From Rhizophagus sp. LPA8_4_AMF (lineage: Eukaryota > Glomeromycota > Glomeromycetes > Glomerales > Glomeraceae): a stretch of 35,719 bases of DNA. Of the stretch, positions 32,303-35,719 are shown in pieces. The stretch's first letter is position 1; the number at the start of each line of letters is the position of its first letter. Under the pieces are notes generated by a model. It searched no databases and was not told the DNA's origin. It worked only from the letters and a program-made list of their open reading frames with translations. The stretch spans positions 1-35,719 of the forward strand of contig JADRCO010000370.1 in NCBI GenBank assembly GCA_021464525.1. The letters run 5' to 3'. The translations under genes and the position numbers were made by a program.

Positions 32303-32677
32303 AGTACTATCTAAAGTTGCCCTTCTAAACTAATGAGTTTAGAATTATTCTAAATTGAAATCATTCTAAAATAGTTTAGAAAATTACTTCAAATTTTGAA
32401 ACTTCCTAAACTAAAAAATAAAAGTTAATTTTTTATTTTCAAGTTATATTTCAAATTAATCTTAAAACTTTAAATTGGGTTTAAATTAATTTTAAACATT
32501 TAAATTAAGTTTAATTAGATTTAAATTAGTTTAAATTAATTTTTAATAGTTTCAAAATTTGAATTAGTTTAGAATTAGTTTAGAAATTTAAAACTAGTTT
32601 AGAAAATATAGTTTAGTTTAGAAGTTTGGAATTAGTTTAGAAAATGAATTTTATTTTAGAAGGGTAGCTTTAGTACT
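32303..32677. mobile_element. Inverted-repeat element with simple-sequence interior
   Basis: The left end AGTACTATCTAAAGTTGCCC (32303 on, continuing TTCTAAA) is inverted imperfectly at the right end (TTTAGAAGGGTAGCTTTAGT, ending with ACT at 32677). The interior is nearly all short AGTTTAGAA / AAATTTTGAAACT variants. A related left end (TTGTCCTTCAAAACTA) starts at 35448 and is followed by the same kind of simple sequence. Confidence 0.5.
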
Positions 32678-32804
32678 ATTACAGTATAGCAATTTTTCCT
32701 AAAGTGTGCTGATAATTTAATTGATTTAAAAAATATAAAAAGAGCCAATATTCATATATTCTAATTTCTTAATGAATGTTAAACAAATCAATTAAGAATT
32801 AAAA

Positions 32805-34555
32805 ATGTCAAATAATAATAAAAAATCAAAATCAAAAACACAAAGATATTAGGAAGAGATAATTGGTAAAAGTTCAACTAAAATTTCAACTAAAGCTCAA
32901 GGAAAAGGAAGTAAATTAGTAGAAGATCTGAATATTTTCAAAGATAAAGTTAAACTTTAACAAATAATTAATTGATATATTAATAATTGAATTTCTGATT
33001 TTATAGATTTTATAACAGAAATAAAAAAGCGATATAAAAATATTTGCCTACCGTCAAAATATATTAAAATTTTAAATAGTAGCAAATCGTTAGAAAAAGA
33101 AAATGAAAACAAAGATGTTGAAGTTGATTTGGTAGCAGATATAATTTGTATTTTATTCTGACAATCATTAATAAAAATATTAATAATGACTTTTTTATAT
33201 AGAAAATAGAAAATTAAAACAGAAAATAGATAAATTGCAAACAAAATGTTCAAAATTATTTCAAGAAAAATCAAAACTTGTCTGCATAAATAAACAATTA
33301 TATGATAAAATTGATTTCTAACAACAGTTAATAAGATGTTTGCAAACGAGAATGATGACCTATGTGATAAAATCGAATAGTATGCAAGATATTGGCTACC
33401 CAAATTGATTGAGCGATAGAAAACTGAAGAACAGCTTACTAAGAAGAGGAAGAAAGGGAAAAGGTAGTTCATATGTCTGATAAACTGGAAGATGAATCGA
33501 AGAACTCCTCCAGTTTAGAGGATAAAGAGCAAAATGAAAAAAGCGAAATTGGTACTAACTGTCAGGGTTGGTTTAATCTTAAATGATTTTATTTTATGAA
33601 TTTATTTAAAATTACTGGGTTTTTTTTTGATTTATTTATAACTAGATCGACATGAAAGCAGTTTTAAAAACCATGGATAAAAAACAGGACTTAGACTACA
33701 ATGAGATATTTAACAGCATAAAGAATCTTAAAATTTGCCGTAAACTAGTTCCAGAATTACAAAAGTCAATGGTTCTAAATTATAAACCTTCAACTGACCA
33801 ATTAATAAGATGATTACATTATCTTCACAAATCACGCCATTCACAATAAAAGATAAAAAATGCAGGAAAATCAGATAAAAACCAATAGCGGATTTATATA
33901 AATAATCGAGTGAATGATGTAAGTATAATATGCTATACTGAATTTTATGTCAATTTATATACTAACTTTGGTGTAAATTTATATAAAAAAAATTTAACAA
34001 ATGAAAGCCATCAAAGCTCTATATAAATCTAATGATGAAAGAATAACAAAATACAAAAAGTGACTTTTATTAACGATGTTAACCGATCACTTGTACCACT
34101 CATCTAAAGTGAATGAGACAGATGAAGAAAATATGACAAAATCTGTTATTGTCATTTACAATTATTTGTGGCAATTGAGAGAGATTTGACATTCTGAATT
34201 TTGGTTATTACAGCTGAAATTTAATTAAATTTTTTGGAATCTAATTTTATATTTTTACTATTTTTAGTTAAAAACTCCTTCAGAATGTTCTTGATATGTA
34301 CGACCCTCAGATTAAGTTAATTAGAGAATAAATACGAGATGATGAATTACATCGATATGACCGGCTGCATCTGAATAGCACCTCTAAGTGGTCATATATC
34401 GAACAAGGCACACTAACATTTAATACCGATATCAAACAATCAAAGACAGATGTAAACACAAATCTGTAGGAGAAATGGAAGAAATAGAAATTGGTAGAGA
34501 ACAATCAGTTGCAGATGTTAAACAAAATAAGAATTCTAAACATCTCAAGATAGCT
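32805..34555 (+). pseudogene. Relic of a multi-exon, coiled-coil-rich gene
   Basis: From an ATG at 32805 (MSNNNKKSKSKTQRY then a stop), a series of lysine/glutamate-rich coding-like blocks continues on the plus strand, with acceptor-like sites between them: LEKENENKDVEVDLVADI near 33105, RKLKQKIDKLQTKCSKLFQE near 33210, KLEDESKNSSSLEDKEQNEK near 33485, DMKAVLKTMDKKQDLDYNEI near 33650, and SKVNETDEENMTKSVIVIYN near 34105. Stops and frame changes interrupt every block. No domain was recognised. Composition and position suggest a dead copy of a repetitive, lineage-specific family. Confidence 0.5.
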
Positions 34556-35719
34556 GAGTAAAAATTATATATTCAGAATCAATGACGATATTGGCAATTT
34601 TTTGGGAATTTTTGTGGAATTTTTTAGAAAATTTGCATGGTTTTTTAGGGGAATTTTTGGTTTTTTTTTTGGGAATTTTTTGTTGCATGGATTATTTTGG
34701 GAATTTTTTAGGGAATTTGCATAGTTTTTTTTGGTGGACTTTTTGGGATTATTTGGAAAATTTTTAGAAAATTTTTTGAGAATTTTTAATTTGCGTGAAT
34801 TTTTTTAGTTTTATTTCAAAATTTATATATATATATATGTAATAAAATATATGATTGCTAGCCAAAATTCAGACAAAATTTGTGTTTAATTTTGCCATAA
34901 ATTAGATTAAAATTTGCTACTGTATTATTCAGATTAAAGTTTTTTATAATTTGAATTAAATTTTACTATAAATCAGTATGATGATTTTGTTTTGATTTAG
35001 TTCAGAATATTTATTCTAATTGGTGCTGATTAGCAGCCAATCAGAATTTTGTAATTTGAAAATCTTTATTGCCAAATTCAGCCTAAAATTAAACATCCAA
35101 TTTTTAGCTGAACTGGACCTATTTTGACCAGTGATTTATAAAATTCTACAAGAATATTGCTTACATCAGATACAAAGATATAGTAATAAATTTACTGTAA
35201 ACCCTAAACAATCTATATATGTATAGGTCAATATTGAAGTTTACTTATTAACCATATAAAATTTTCAAAAAATTGCTTATTTCAGGGATATTTTTAAAAA
35301 ATTTTAAACTACATATTCCTATTTTTTTAGCTAATTAATAATTTAAATTTAATGAAAATACTATTGAGTTTAGCTTAATGAGATAAATCCAATGAATAAT
35401 AATTTTATTTTTCTAGCTTTAATACTTACTGGAATACAATACTAATATTGTCCTTCAAAACTATAATCCATTTCTGAAACTAATTCCAAATTTTGAAACT
35501 AAATTTGAAACTAGTTCAAACTTTAAAATTAGTTTAGAACTTTGAAATTGGTTCAAAACTTCAAAACTAATTCAAAACTCCCAAAACTAGTTTACAGCAA
35601 ATTGCAAAATTGTGCAACCACCTTATAATTTTTCAATTTGATATTTTAACATTTTTGATTTTTCAAAAATCAGTAAAAATCAAGTTTAAAACTTGTTTAT
35701 TTGACTTTTTAAAATAAAA
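34556..35719. other. Simple-sequence and AT-rich DNA to the window end
   Basis: 34595-34790 is a G/T-rich tract of GGGAATTTTTTGG-like units on one strand, giving only a low-complexity Phe/Leu/Trp reading frame. A short (AT)n run lies at about 34827-34838. From 35448 a copy of the TTGYCCTTCWAAACTA-ended element begins and runs into AACTAGTTCAAACTTT-type simple sequence. No gene is seen. Confidence 0.55.

Noticed and set aside
32957-33472. 171-codon hydrophobic minus-strand frame
   Set aside because: It is the complement of the lysine/glutamate-rich relic on the plus strand; its Phe/Ile/Leu richness is a by-product.
34582-34767. 61-codon Phe/Trp/Leu-rich frame
   Set aside because: Translation of the G/T simple-sequence tract, not a membrane protein.
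1-35719. tRNA, rRNA, CRISPR or prokaryotic operon features
   Set aside because: No cloverleaf-like box A/B pairs, rRNA segments or spaced repeats were recognised, and intron-rich genes show this is eukaryotic nuclear DNA.

Overview
The window looks like nuclear DNA of an arbuscular mycorrhizal fungus (Glomeromycotina, most likely Rhizophagus or a close relative). This is an inference. It is strongly AT-rich, the genes carry many short GT-AG introns, the conserved proteins are fungal in type, and there are Crinkler (CRN)-type effector-like genes and many small inverted-repeat elements. No operons, rRNA, tRNA or CRISPR were seen.

Layout. 1-2073: AT-rich intergenic DNA with a 27-bp inverted-repeat element at 1241-1692. 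2074-26000 is a compact block of housekeeping genes: RNase H2 subunit A (+), LSG1 ribosome-biogenesis GTPase (-), a mitochondrial J-domain protein (+), methionine-R-sulfoxide reductase MsrB (+), a two-finger GATA factor (-), a 999-residue single-finger GATA protein (+), a 25-exon peroxisomal ABCD half-transporter (+), and VPS39/VAM6 (-, 20 exons). All exon joins were worked out by hand; every phase is consistent and the translations match the known families. From about 26 kb to the end the character changes: a CRN/kinase-like gene with two frameshifts, a second decayed gene split by a 313-bp hAT-type MITE with a perfect 8-bp target-site duplication, several other inverted-repeat elements, an 84-bp minisatellite, a multi-exon gene relic full of stops, and simple-sequence DNA.

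How the genes relate. The conserved genes serve separate cell functions: ribonucleotide removal and R-loop repair, 60S export and maturation, mitochondrial Hsp70 co-chaperoning, oxidative repair, transcription, peroxisomal acyl-CoA import and HOPS vacuolar tethering. Three arrangements matter. LSG1 and the J-protein share a 186-bp bidirectional promoter. The two GATA genes are head to head across 1.33 kb that holds four TGATAA sites within 66 bp. The ABCD gene seems to need an 11-nt and a 1-nt microexon to keep frame. The contrast between a gene-dense conserved block and a repeat-rich flank with decaying CRN genes fits effector compartments known in other filamentous microbes (inference).
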